From NCBI GenBank assembly GCA_001873945.1, contig MNYI01000141.1, positions 1 to 19,624 on the forward strand: 19,624 nucleotides of DNA, read 5' to 3'. This document shows positions 1 through 6,975 of the stretch, piece after piece (position 1 is the first letter of the stretch; the number at the start of each line of letters is the position of its first letter). The position numbers were made by a program, and so were the translations under genes. Origin of the DNA: Candidatus Desantisbacteria bacterium CG2_30_40_21 (lineage in GTDB: Bacteria; UBA9089; CG2-30-40-21). Below the pieces are notes generated by a model. It was not told the origin of the DNA. It was given only the letters and a program-made list of their open reading frames with translations, and did not search any database.

Positions 1-6
1 AAGGAT

Positions 7-25
7 CCTGTCGATTCTTGACAGG
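7..25. repeat. small inverted repeat at window start
   Basis: CCTGTC (7-12) and GACAGG (20-25) form a 6-bp stem with a 7-nt loop. No gene is visible between base 1 and the start of the first CDS near 195. The dyad may belong to the tail of an upstream transcript or to a dispersed repeat. Confidence 0.3.
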
Positions 26-79
26 CAGGGACAGGCTAAGCCAGAATGGACAAGAAGTCCATGCCCTTTGTGATCTGTC

Positions 80-98
80 ATTCCCGCTTGTCGGGAAT
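80..98. repeat. short palindromic repeat (ATTCCCG-type)
   Basis: ATTCCCG (80-86) and CGGGAAT (92-98) form a perfect 7-bp stem around CTTGT. The wording resembles dispersed short palindromes found in intergenic DNA of many bacteria. A related dyad with ATTCCTGCC arms occurs at 3817-3858 in this window. It lies just upstream of the putative promoter of the first operon. Confidence 0.5.
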
Positions 99-107
99 CC
101 TTCTTTG

Positions 108-140
108 TTGAGTATATCAGATGTGAGTAGTTATACTCAA
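108..140 (+). promoter_or_regulatory. putative promoter embedded in an inverted repeat
   Basis: TTGAGT (108-113) and TATACT (132-137) are separated by 18 nt and resemble sigma-70 -35 and -10 boxes. The same bases form a 9-bp inverted repeat, TTGAGTATA (108-116) with TATACTCAA (132-140). A start near 144 would leave a leader of about 50 nt before the first gene. No other gene lies upstream in the window, so this may start the seven-gene operon. The assignment is inferred from sequence similarity only. Confidence 0.35.
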
Positions 141-194
141 GTGGGGCATAAATTAATATTATCCTATCCAATATCCGAATCAAGGAGTCAGTTA

Positions 195-1031
195 GTGAAT
201 ATGCAGATAATAGATTTGAGCCTTCCCTTAAAAAATAAAGCCATGGAGCCAGAGGAACCTAAGATTAAATACCTGAATCATAAAAAGGGTGCCTTGCTTC
301 TTGGATTGGCTGCCTTGATTGTCAAGGGTTCGATAATGGCTACCCTGAAAAATTTCTTCCTTTATTTATTGGGTATATTTCGGGTAATACCGTCTGATTT
401 TCCAGAGGGGATAGGGCTTGCCTGGGAAAAGATTATTGCTGGGACACATGCAGGGACACATCTGGATGCCCCTTACCACTTTGGACCAATCTCAGAGGGT
501 AAGCCAGCCAGAACCATTGATAATCTGCCTTTGGAGTGGTGTTTTGGCAATGGTGTTGTTCTTGACATGAGGCACAAAAAACCGGGCGAGGTGATTTTAT
601 CCATAGATGTCCAGAACGAATTGGAAAGAATTGGCTATCGTATCCACCCCTTTGATATTGTTCTTATTATGACTGGTGCTGATAAGCATTGGGACAGGAG
701 TGATTACCTTGATTGTCATCCTGGCATGAGCAGGGAAGCAACACTCTGGCTTATTGAACAAGGGGTAAGGGTCATGGGGATAGATGCTTATGGGTTTGAT
801 CGACCGTTTAAGAATATGATACAGGATTATTTGAAGACAAGGGATAAAAGCCATCTCTGGCCAGCCCATCTGGCTGGAAGGGTCAGCGAGTATGCCCATC
901 TGGAAAGGCTGGCCAATCTGGATGCTATCCCCGTGCCGTATGGGTTTAAGGTTGCCTGCTTTCCAATGAAGATTGAAGGGGCAAGTGCGGGATGGACAAG
1001 GGCAGTGGCGATTGTGGGGGAAATGGAATAA
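195..1031 (+). CDS. cyclase-family (kynurenine formamidase-like) metal-dependent hydrolase
   Basis: This is a member of the cyclase family (Pfam Cyclase), zinc- or manganese-dependent hydrolases that include kynurenine formamidase and enzymes found in some polyketide pathways. The signature HxGTHxDAPxH is present; numbered from the ATG at 201, its ligands are His83, His87, Asp89 and His93. Two starts are possible. GTG at 195 lies 7 nt after AAGGAG (182-187), which is the better spacing; ATG at 201 lies 13 nt after it. The protein is 276-278 residues, longer than the roughly 210 of KynB. The extra length is mostly a hydrophobic, basic insert at about residues 28-60, between the N-terminal strand (MQIIDLSLPL) and the metal site; it may attach the enzyme to the membrane. 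The next gene starts 17 nt downstream. The substrate is unknown; the neighbours suggest an ester, lactone or cyclised polyketide intermediate rather than formylkynurenine. Confidence 0.85.
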   Translation: MNMQIIDLSLPLKNKAMEPEEPKIKYLNHKKGALLLGLAALIVKGSIMATLKNFFLYLLGIFRVIPSDFPEGIGLAWEKIIAGTHAGTHLDAPYHFGPISEGKPARTIDNLPLEWCFGNGVVLDMRHKKPGEVILSIDVQNELERIGYRIHPFDIVLIMTGADKHWDRSDYLDCHPGMSREATLWLIEQGVRVMGIDAYGFDRPFKNMIQDYLKTRDKSHLWPAHLAGRVSEYAHLERLANLDAIPVPYGFKVACFPMKIEGASAGWTRAVAIVGEME

Positions 1032-1048
1032 TTTCAAGGAGGTATTCT

Positions 1049-3370
1049 ATGCCAAACAAGAATAAAACAACTCACTTATGGGAACTATTGAACCTCTTTA
1101 ATGAATGGGAAGAGGTACAGGATGTTTTGGAGAAGACATTAGGGTGTGGGATGCAATTTATTGATGCCTCCGGTCAGGGTATTCTTGAACGCCAGAACAC
1201 CTCCCCTGTTTGTCATCTGATCCTGGATTCAAGGCTTGGGCATCAAAGATGCCTTGACTTCTATGGTCAAAAGTGCTTTGGGGAAAATGCCCCAAATGAG
1301 AAATTTTCTATTTTTAATTGCCATGCTGGATTAACCAATTTCAGCGTACCAGTAGTTATTCATCAAAAAAATCACACTGCTTTGATAGTTGGCGGTCTGC
1401 TTTTGGGAGATGTAAAGGAGAAATGGTGTAAACAATATGCCAAAGAGCTTTCCATTAATACTGATGTCTTTCTTAACGCAATGAGAAGGGTAAAATGCTT
1501 TCCTGAAGAAGAGGTTCTTCATCTGTGCAGGATGGTTAATCTCGTAGTTGATCCCTTAATAAAGAATATTCTTAAGTATTTTCCCGGGCTGGAGAAAAAG
1601 GATAATCTTCTGAAGATAATGGAGGGAAATCGTCTTAAGGTTGATGATCTAACAGGATTGTCTAATCGGCAGCACATTCAATCTCGATTGGGTGATGAAA
1701 TACATCGGGCAAGAGAATATGAAAGACAACTTTCACTATTGATGATTTATATTGATAATATCAGGGAGATTAATGAGTTATATGGTTATGAGGTCGGCAA
1801 TATCCTGATTAAAGATGTGGCTGATATTCTTCTGGCTTTCATGCAAAGGGTTAATATTCTGGGAAGGATTGCCGGAGACGGGTTTTGCTTCATCCTGCCT
1901 GAAACGGACAGGAATAAAGCCATAAAGTTGACTAAAAAAATACAAGATAGGCTTAACGATTATCAATTCTGCCCCAAAGAGGGTGAATCTGTTCCCTTAA
2001 AGATAATCTGGGCTATTTCAAGCATCTCTGAAGAGGATATATCTGCTGAGGAATTTATCAGGCAAACAGAGCAGATGATTGCTCAATCAAGGGGGGGCAC
2101 GGAGAAAAGAGACTCTGATAAGAGATGTGTTATTACCGGGTTGGGTATTATCTCGCCTATTGGTATTGGTAAAGATACATTTTTGGAGGGGCTGCTTGAA
2201 GCAAGATCCGGGGTGTCAATGATTTCTAACTTTGACACCTCTTCCCTGCCGGTAAAGATAGCTGGAGAGGTGAAAGACTTTGAACCATCAATATATATGA
2301 ATAAAAAGCAAGTGAAGAGAACCGACAGAACCACCCAGTTTGCCATAGCCGCAGCCAATATGGCTATAAAAGACGCTACCCTTGATCTTAATAAAGAGGA
2401 TATAGAAAAAATTGGGGTGATTATTGGCGCCGGTATGGGTGGGCTTGGGTTTGGGGAAGATCAGCATCTTAAGTTTATTAAAGAGGGACCACAAAAGGTA
2501 AGCCCCTTCCTTTCTGTGATTATGTTTGCTGGTGCCTGCTCCTCAGCTGTTTCCATGGAATTAGGGATAAAGGGGCCAAGTATTACTATTTCTACCGGGT
2601 GTGCAGCAGGAACAGATGCCATTGGTTATGCCTTTGATAGCATTCGTCATGGAGAGTCGAAAATAATGATTGTTGGCGGGGCAGAAGCACCACTTCGTCC
2701 CCTTATCCTGACATCCTTTGAGGTCATGGGTGCCTTGTCTTCCCGAAACGATAACCCTCAAAAGGCAAGTAGACCATTTGATGCCAAACGAGATGGATTT
2801 GTCATGGGTGAGGGGGCAGGAATAGTTGTTGTGGAAGAGCTGGAACATGCCCTGAACAGGGGTGCTCATATCTATGCTGAATTAATTGGCTATGCCTCTA
2901 CAGTTGATGCCTACCACATGGTTGCCCCGGATCCAAGCGGAGAACAGGCATCAAGAGCCATGGAGAGGGCATTGGAGGATGCAGGGGTAAAACCAGAAGA
3001 TATAGAATATATTAATGTCCATGGAAGTTCTACCCCATTAAACGATAAAACAGAGACCATGGTTATTAAAAAGGTCTTTGGACCCCATGCCTATAATTTG
3101 GCCATAAGCTCTACAAAATCTATGATTGGGCATTCCATTGGTGCCTCCGGGGGTATAGAAATAGTGGCTACCTTGTTGGGCATGGAAAACGATTTCCTGC
3201 CGCCTACTATTAATCATGAATACCCTGACCCTGATTGCGACTTGGATTGTGTGCCCAATAAGCCACGAAAGAAAAGAATAAATGTAGCTATGTCTAATTC
3301 CTTTGGGTTTGGCGGCAAGAACTCAGTGCTGGTAATAAGGAGGTATGAGAATGATAAGCGTCAAGAATGA
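1049..3370 (+). CDS. PocR sensor / degenerate GGDEF / beta-ketoacyl-ACP synthase (FabF-like) fusion
   Basis: The 773-residue protein has three domains. Residues about 10-185 resemble the PocR ligand-sensing domain, with its spaced cysteines and a CHAGL...VPV pattern. Residues about 212-345 form a GGDEF fold whose signature reads AGDGF (275-279). It lacks the second signature Gly and the catalytic Glu and has no RxxD inhibitory site, so it is probably not an active diguanylate cyclase. Residues about 356-773 are a full-length type II ketosynthase: nucleophile Cys518 in STGCAAG, His658 in NVHGSSTPLND, and Lys690 and His695 in STKSMIGHS. The spacings of 140 and 37 residues equal those between Cys163, His303 and His340 of E. 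coli FabF, so condensation activity is expected. The start is the ATG 6 nt after AAGGAGG (1036-1042). No in-frame start codon with a ribosome site lies at the domain junction, so one polypeptide is expected. Its 3' end overlaps the next gene by 20 nt. I infer that ligand binding controls the synthase. Confidence 0.88.
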   Translation: MPNKNKTTHLWELLNLFNEWEEVQDVLEKTLGCGMQFIDASGQGILERQNTSPVCHLILDSRLGHQRCLDFYGQKCFGENAPNEKFSIFNCHAGLTNFSVPVVIHQKNHTALIVGGLLLGDVKEKWCKQYAKELSINTDVFLNAMRRVKCFPEEEVLHLCRMVNLVVDPLIKNILKYFPGLEKKDNLLKIMEGNRLKVDDLTGLSNRQHIQSRLGDEIHRAREYERQLSLLMIYIDNIREINELYGYEVGNILIKDVADILLAFMQRVNILGRIAGDGFCFILPETDRNKAIKLTKKIQDRLNDYQFCPKEGESVPLKIIWAISSISEEDISAEEFIRQTEQMIAQSRGGTEKRDSDKRCVITGLGIISPIGIGKDTFLEGLLEARSGVSMISNFDTSSLPVKIAGEVKDFEPSIYMNKKQVKRTDRTTQFAIAAANMAIKDATLDLNKEDIEKIGVIIGAGMGGLGFGEDQHLKFIKEGPQKVSPFLSVIMFAGACSSAVSMELGIKGPSITISTGCAAGTDAIGYAFDSIRHGESKIMIVGGAEAPLRPLILTSFEVMGALSSRNDNPQKASRPFDAKRDGFVMGEGAGIVVVEELEHALNRGAHIYAELIGYASTVDAYHMVAPDPSGEQASRAMERALEDAGVKPEDIEYINVHGSSTPLNDKTETMVIKKVFGPHAYNLAISSTKSMIGHSIGASGGIEIVATLLGMENDFLPPTINHEYPDPDCDLDCVPNKPRKKRINVAMSNSFGFGGKNSVLVIRRYENDKRQE

Positions 3371-3806
3371 GATTATTATCGATGCCCCTTTATCGGTAGT
3401 GTTTAATATAGCCTCTGATGTGGAGAAATACCCTGAGTTTATTCCAACATATAAAAAGGTGAAGATTATCGAACAGGATGGAGAGAGAATGATTGTGCAA
3501 CGGGAGGGAATGGCTTGGGGTAAGTTAGTAAACTGGTCCTCTGAGGTCTGGATTAGTCCTAATATATCCATTAAAGCAATTCAATTGGAGGGTCCGCTTC
3601 AGGGAATGAGGATTGAGTGGCAGTTTGAAGAGATAGATGACAGGACAAGGATACTGCTTGTTCATAATTTTGAGTATAAAAGGATACCATTTATTGGCAA
3701 TCTGATTGCCCGATTTATTATTGCCAGAATAGTCAGCCGCATGGCTGAGGAGACATTGAAGGGGATCAAGGGAATGTCGGAGAAACAGTTAACAGTTGGC
3801 GGTTGA
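3351..3806 (+). CDS. SRPBCC-superfamily (polyketide cyclase/START-like) protein 1
   Basis: This 151-residue protein has the single helix-grip fold of the SRPBCC superfamily (polyketide cyclases/aromatases, CoQ-binding COQ10-like proteins). It starts with a basic beta strand (ISVKNEIIIDAP) followed by the family pattern VF.IASDVEKYPEFIP, and ends in a long amphipathic helix (about 118-145). The start at 3351 is chosen because AAGGAGG (3337-3343) then lies at 7 nt; the ATG at 3345 would be only 1 nt from it. The 20-nt overlap with the ketosynthase gene suggests translational coupling. In this setting it could bind and fold a ketosynthase-derived chain, as aromatase/cyclases do in type II polyketide pathways. 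A lipid- or quinone-binding role is the alternative. The very 3' end runs into repetitive intergenic DNA, so the last residues may not be ancestral. Confidence 0.8.
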   Translation: MISVKNEIIIDAPLSVVFNIASDVEKYPEFIPTYKKVKIIEQDGERMIVQREGMAWGKLVNWSSEVWISPNISIKAIQLEGPLQGMRIEWQFEEIDDRTRILLVHNFEYKRIPFIGNLIARFIIARIVSRMAEETLKGIKGMSEKQLTVGG

Positions 3807-3816
3807 CAGATTCTGG

Positions 3817-3858
3817 ATTCCTGCCGGAGTTTACCCTCATGAAAACGGGGGCAGGAAT
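3817..3858. repeat. inverted repeat in the SRPBCC1-SRPBCC2 gap
   Basis: ATTCCTGCC (3817-3825) and GGCAGGAAT (3850-3858) form a 9-bp stem with a 24-nt loop. It is related in wording to the palindrome at 80-98. The following stretch (about 3858-3905) is pyrimidine-rich, with repeated CTGCC/TTCTGCC units. The gap between the two SRPBCC genes is 177 nt, against gaps of 17 nt or less elsewhere in the operon, so this looks like inserted repetitive DNA. Confidence 0.5.
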
Positions 3859-3933
3859 GGCATTCTGCCTCTTGCCTTCTGCCAACTGCTGACTGCCAAC
3901 TTCTTTCTGCAACAAAATCATCTGAGGGACAAA

Positions 3934-3969
3934 TGAAGAAACACAGACAAAAATGTCTGTGTTTCTTCA
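3934..3969 (+). promoter_or_regulatory. perfect 16-bp hairpin directly upstream of SRPBCC2
   Basis: The arms TGAAGAAACACAGACA (3934-3949) and TGTCTGTGTTTCTTCA (3954-3969) are perfectly complementary around an AAAA loop. The hairpin ends 14 nt before the ATG at 3984 and 5 nt before the GGAG ribosome site (3975-3978). In the mRNA it would form a very stable stem next to the initiation region. It has no downstream U-run, so it is a poor terminator. It could be a processing or stability element, a translational control structure, or a small palindromic repeat that inserted here. Confidence 0.6.
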
Positions 3970-3983
3970 CCATAGGAGACAGT

Positions 3984-4418
3984 ATGATTTACAGAAAAGA
4001 GTCGATTATTATCCATGAGAAATTGAATATGGTGTTTGAAAAGGCTCAGGATATCGCTACCTCCCTTAAGCATGTCTCAGCCTATAAAAAGGTGGAGATA
4101 CTTGGTCAGCAGGGGGATAAGATAACCCATCGATCCATTATCAGTCTTTGGGGAATACCTGTCAGCTATACCTCAGAGACAGTGATTAAAAAAAATGAGT
4201 CAATCCAGCATGAACAGATTAATGGGCCTTTAGTAGGACTGAAGACGGAGTATTGGTTTGATGCTGTTGGTGAGGGAACAAGGGTGGCTATCAACCATCA
4301 GATTGACATGAAAATACCATTGATAGGGAAATGGATGGAGGGGATTGTCTATGCCATGGTTATTCGATCATTGGCTAAGAAATGCTTGAGTCAATTAAAA
4401 TGCAGATGTGGAGGATGA
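3984..4418 (+). CDS. SRPBCC-superfamily (polyketide cyclase/START-like) protein 2
   Basis: This 144-residue protein is a diverged paralogue of the preceding SRPBCC protein. Both have a YKKV[KE]I strand, an INGPL.G or LEGPLQG turn at mid-length, a T-R strand near residue 100, and IP.IG followed by a C-terminal helix. The ATG at 3984 is preceded by GGAG (3975-3978). An in-frame ATG at 3933 is rejected because it would translate the hairpin and has no ribosome site. Type II polyketide pathways often use aromatase/cyclases made of two fused SRPBCC units, and two separate genes could serve the same purpose as a heterodimer. That is inference. The next gene starts 3 nt downstream. Confidence 0.75.
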   Translation: MIYRKESIIIHEKLNMVFEKAQDIATSLKHVSAYKKVEILGQQGDKITHRSIISLWGIPVSYTSETVIKKNESIQHEQINGPLVGLKTEYWFDAVGEGTRVAINHQIDMKIPLIGKWMEGIVYAMVIRSLAKKCLSQLKCRCGG

Positions 4419-4421
4419 AGA

Positions 4422-5018
4422 ATGAATATAAATTTTACCACCGCTTATATAGTCTTTATTGTTCTTTCGACTATCTATCGCTTAAGACGCATAACCAAAT
4501 CATATGCTGGTGAAGAAAAGCCAGGGAAGGTTTATGAACATATCAGTTATGCTTTTATGCTCATGCTTTATCTTCTGGTGACTATTGGGTCTATATTTGA
4601 ATACTTTTATAGCCGATATATAATACATGTTTGCCCTCAAGAGGTTAATCTAACAGTCAGCCTGATTGGTTTGATAATGTATGTTGGAATAATCCCGGCT
4701 CGTGCATGGGCTATAAGGCATTTGAAGGAGCATGTGAGTCATGATATCAAGATAAATGATGATCACAGATTAGTTAATGATGGACCATATCGTTTCGTGC
4801 GGCATCCATTGGCTTTGTGTGTGATTATCGAGGTGATTGGATTTTCGCTTGTACCAAATTCTTATCTTTCTGCTCTATCCGCAGTTGTCTTGTTTGTGCC
4901 TTTTATGCTTTATCGTATCCGATTAGAGGAACAAGCATTGATTGAAAAATTTGGTTGTGAATATATAGATTATCAAAAAGGGGTAGCCATGCTTATCCCT
5001 TGGAAACATAGGAGATAA
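4422..5018 (+). CDS. isoprenylcysteine carboxyl methyltransferase (ICMT)-family membrane methyltransferase
   Basis: This 198-residue polytopic membrane protein has about five hydrophobic segments (residues about 5-20, 40-62, 78-98, 128-150 and 150-165). It carries the ICMT/phospholipid methyltransferase signature: a HRLV.DGPYRFVRHP block at about 119-133, which in the family contributes to S-adenosylmethionine binding, and an RLEEQALIEKFG..Y..Y block at about 165-185. Bacterial members methylate carboxyl or hydroxyl groups of small lipids; some sit beside polyketide synthases and make methyl ethers or esters. The ribosome site GGAGG (4410-4414) is 7 nt from the ATG. The gene lies 3 nt after SRPBCC2 and 2 nt before the first HD-GYP gene, so it is firmly within the operon. 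The likely job here is O-methylation of the ketosynthase/cyclase product, but the substrate cannot be read from sequence. Confidence 0.8.
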   Translation: MNINFTTAYIVFIVLSTIYRLRRITKSYAGEEKPGKVYEHISYAFMLMLYLLVTIGSIFEYFYSRYIIHVCPQEVNLTVSLIGLIMYVGIIPARAWAIRHLKEHVSHDIKINDDHRLVNDGPYRFVRHPLALCVIIEVIGFSLVPNSYLSALSAVVLFVPFMLYRIRLEEQALIEKFGCEYIDYQKGVAMLIPWKHRR

Positions 5019-5020
5019 AT

Positions 5021-6964
5021 TTGTATCAGATTACCCTGTCTATCGCCAGCTTTTTCATGCTTTTCTTAGGGCTTTTTGTGTTCACCAGAGATGTAAAAAG
5101 GGCTGTGAACAAGAATTTTGCCCTTCTTTCTGCCTCACTGAGCATCTGGGGATTTGGCATGTTAGCCTTAGCCTTAGTTAAAAACAGGGATGAGGCTATA
5201 GCCTGTTTGCCTATTTTGCATCTGGGACTGGTCTTTGGGGGACCTGCTCTTTTTGCCTTTATCTTGAGTATTACAGAGGATAAGAGTAAAATCAATCGTC
5301 TCCTTTCCATGGCTGGCTATACCCTTGGTGTTATCTTTTTCTTGCTTCATCTGGGGGGTAAATTTGGGTCAAATGTTCTTTGTGTCGCAGGCTATTACCG
5401 AGTGGTAGGGGAACAGATTAGTCCCTACTTTAACCTCTTTCTTTGCTCATTAGCCTTCTATAGTTGTTATCTCCTCTATAAAAGATATAGGATCAGCACC
5501 TCTGGCACCGAAAGAAATCGTTTAGGGTATCTTTTTCTGGGGATATTTGTTGCTACCCTTAGCACCTTAACCAATATCTTGCGCATCTCTGGTTTTGATG
5601 TTTATCCACTTTTCCATATTGGACTTTTATTTTTTAATGCCATGACAGCCTATGCCATTGTTCGCTATCGCTTGATGGATATTACCATTATTATCCGTCG
5701 GGCATTAGTTTATTCTATCCTGACCTTTTTAACCACAGGACTGTGGCTGAGTAATGTTTTTATCTTCAGCAAGTTCTCTGTAGCTTTATCTGGCTATCAA
5801 ACTTTTTTTTCTATTGGTGTAACGGCTTTGCTTATTGCCTTTACATTTTTGCCTGTACGCAACAGGATTCAATCCTGGGTAGATACAGCTTTTTTTGCTC
5901 AGAGACGCGAGTTAGAGGATATTATTCATGAGTTTGGTTTAACGGTCAGCTCTTCCTTTAATAAGGAATATATCCTCAATTCCATGATACGAACAGTATT
6001 GCGGATAGTAGATGTAGAAAAGATTTCGGTAATGGTGATTAATGAGGCAGGGGATTATCCTGTGTCTCTATCTGTTGGAATAAACTCGCAATCCCATGGG
6101 ATACGGCTTAATCCCTCTAATCATCTCATTGGCTGGCTGGTTCAGAATAAAAGGTCATTATTGCGTCGGGAGCTGAATGAAAACCCTGACCTTAGATGGG
6201 TAAGGGATGATTTGATACAGGATATGAAGGCTATAGAGGCTGCACTGGTTATTCCACTTTTTTCTCATCATCGGCTCATCGGGCTTCTAAATCTGGAAGA
6301 AAAAACCTCTGCAATCAGTTATAGCGAAGAAGAGATGGCTCTTTTAGAGACACTGGCTGCTGAGGCAATTCTTGCCTTTGAAAACATCAAATTCTTTGAT
6401 GAACGGATCAACCTGATGATTAATACTATAGATGCCCTTTGTATGGCTATAGAGGCTCAAAATAAGTTCGTTCAGGGGCATTCTCAACTTATTGCCAATT
6501 ATGCTGTCTTGATGGCTAAAGAGATGGAATTGGATGAGGCAACAATAGAGGTTATCAAGATTGCCAGTTTCTTGCATGATATTGGAAATATAGGGGTGAG
6601 TGAAGATATTTTGCATCTTGATGGAAGGCTGACCATAGAGGAGTTTGAAAAGATCAAGGAGCATGTCTCTATTGGTAGGAATATTGTCCACAGTATTCAG
6701 TTGGGTAGAGAAATTGAGGAATGTATCCTGTATCATCATGAAAGGATGGATGGAAGCGGCTATCCCTTTGCCTTAAAAGGGGAAGCCATCCCTGTCTCTG
6801 CTCGTATCCTCTCTGTAGCTGATGCTTTTGTAGCCATGATTCATGAACGGTCATATCGCATGGCATTAAGCCAGCAGGAGGCATTGGGAGAGATACAAAA
6901 AGCAAGTGGACAGGGGTTTGACCCTCTGGTTGTTACGGCTTTGTTAGCCGTGATTGATGTGTAA
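5021..6964 (+). CDS. membrane 7TM-GAF-HD-GYP protein, HDIGN variant
   Basis: This 647-residue signalling protein begins at TTG (5021), 6 nt after AGGAG (5010-5014). The N-terminal ~285 residues form about seven to eight membrane segments like the 7TM sensor modules of bacterial kinases. A GAF domain follows (about 300-455) and then HD-GYP (about 460-647). HD-GYP domains hydrolyse cyclic di-GMP using two or three metal ions. Visible are a His in FVQGHS, His519-Asp520, a His in KEHVSIG, His572-His573-Glu574, the GYP-loop DGSGYP (577-582) and VAD. The conserved HDIGK lysine is Asn523 (HDIGN), and the usual AMTS.RPYR reads AMIHERSYR. Metal ligands are kept but the catalytic-site Lys is lost, so activity may be weak, altered or absent. 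The gene begins 2 nt after the methyltransferase gene and ends 11 nt before a paralogue with an intact motif. Confidence 0.87.
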   Translation: MYQITLSIASFFMLFLGLFVFTRDVKRAVNKNFALLSASLSIWGFGMLALALVKNRDEAIACLPILHLGLVFGGPALFAFILSITEDKSKINRLLSMAGYTLGVIFFLLHLGGKFGSNVLCVAGYYRVVGEQISPYFNLFLCSLAFYSCYLLYKRYRISTSGTERNRLGYLFLGIFVATLSTLTNILRISGFDVYPLFHIGLLFFNAMTAYAIVRYRLMDITIIIRRALVYSILTFLTTGLWLSNVFIFSKFSVALSGYQTFFSIGVTALLIAFTFLPVRNRIQSWVDTAFFAQRRELEDIIHEFGLTVSSSFNKEYILNSMIRTVLRIVDVEKISVMVINEAGDYPVSLSVGINSQSHGIRLNPSNHLIGWLVQNKRSLLRRELNENPDLRWVRDDLIQDMKAIEAALVIPLFSHHRLIGLLNLEEKTSAISYSEEEMALLETLAAEAILAFENIKFFDERINLMINTIDALCMAIEAQNKFVQGHSQLIANYAVLMAKEMELDEATIEVIKIASFLHDIGNIGVSEDILHLDGRLTIEEFEKIKEHVSIGRNIVHSIQLGREIEECILYHHERMDGSGYPFALKGEAIPVSARILSVADAFVAMIHERSYRMALSQQEALGEIQKASGQGFDPLVVTALLAVIDV

Positions 6965-6975
6965 AGGAGATACCT

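Noticed and set aside
18..194. N-terminal extension of the first gene back to base 18
   Set aside because: It would translate palindromic and promoter-like DNA, has no ribosome site, and the family N-terminus (QIIDLSLPL) begins right at the 195/201 starts.
597..1037. Minus-strand frame of 146 codons opposite the cyclase-family gene
   Set aside because: It is antisense to the gene that carries the HxGTHxDxPxH motif and has no supporting features.
2085..2130. Possibility that the ketosynthase fusion is a frameshift artefact at the G run
   Set aside because: The GGDEF and ketosynthase segments are in the same frame, and no in-frame start with a ribosome site exists at the junction. Read checking is still worthwhile.
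3933..3983. Upstream ATG for SRPBCC2 at 3933
   Set aside because: The first 12 codons are the perfect hairpin itself; the ATG at 3984 has a ribosome site and matches the paralogue's N-terminus.
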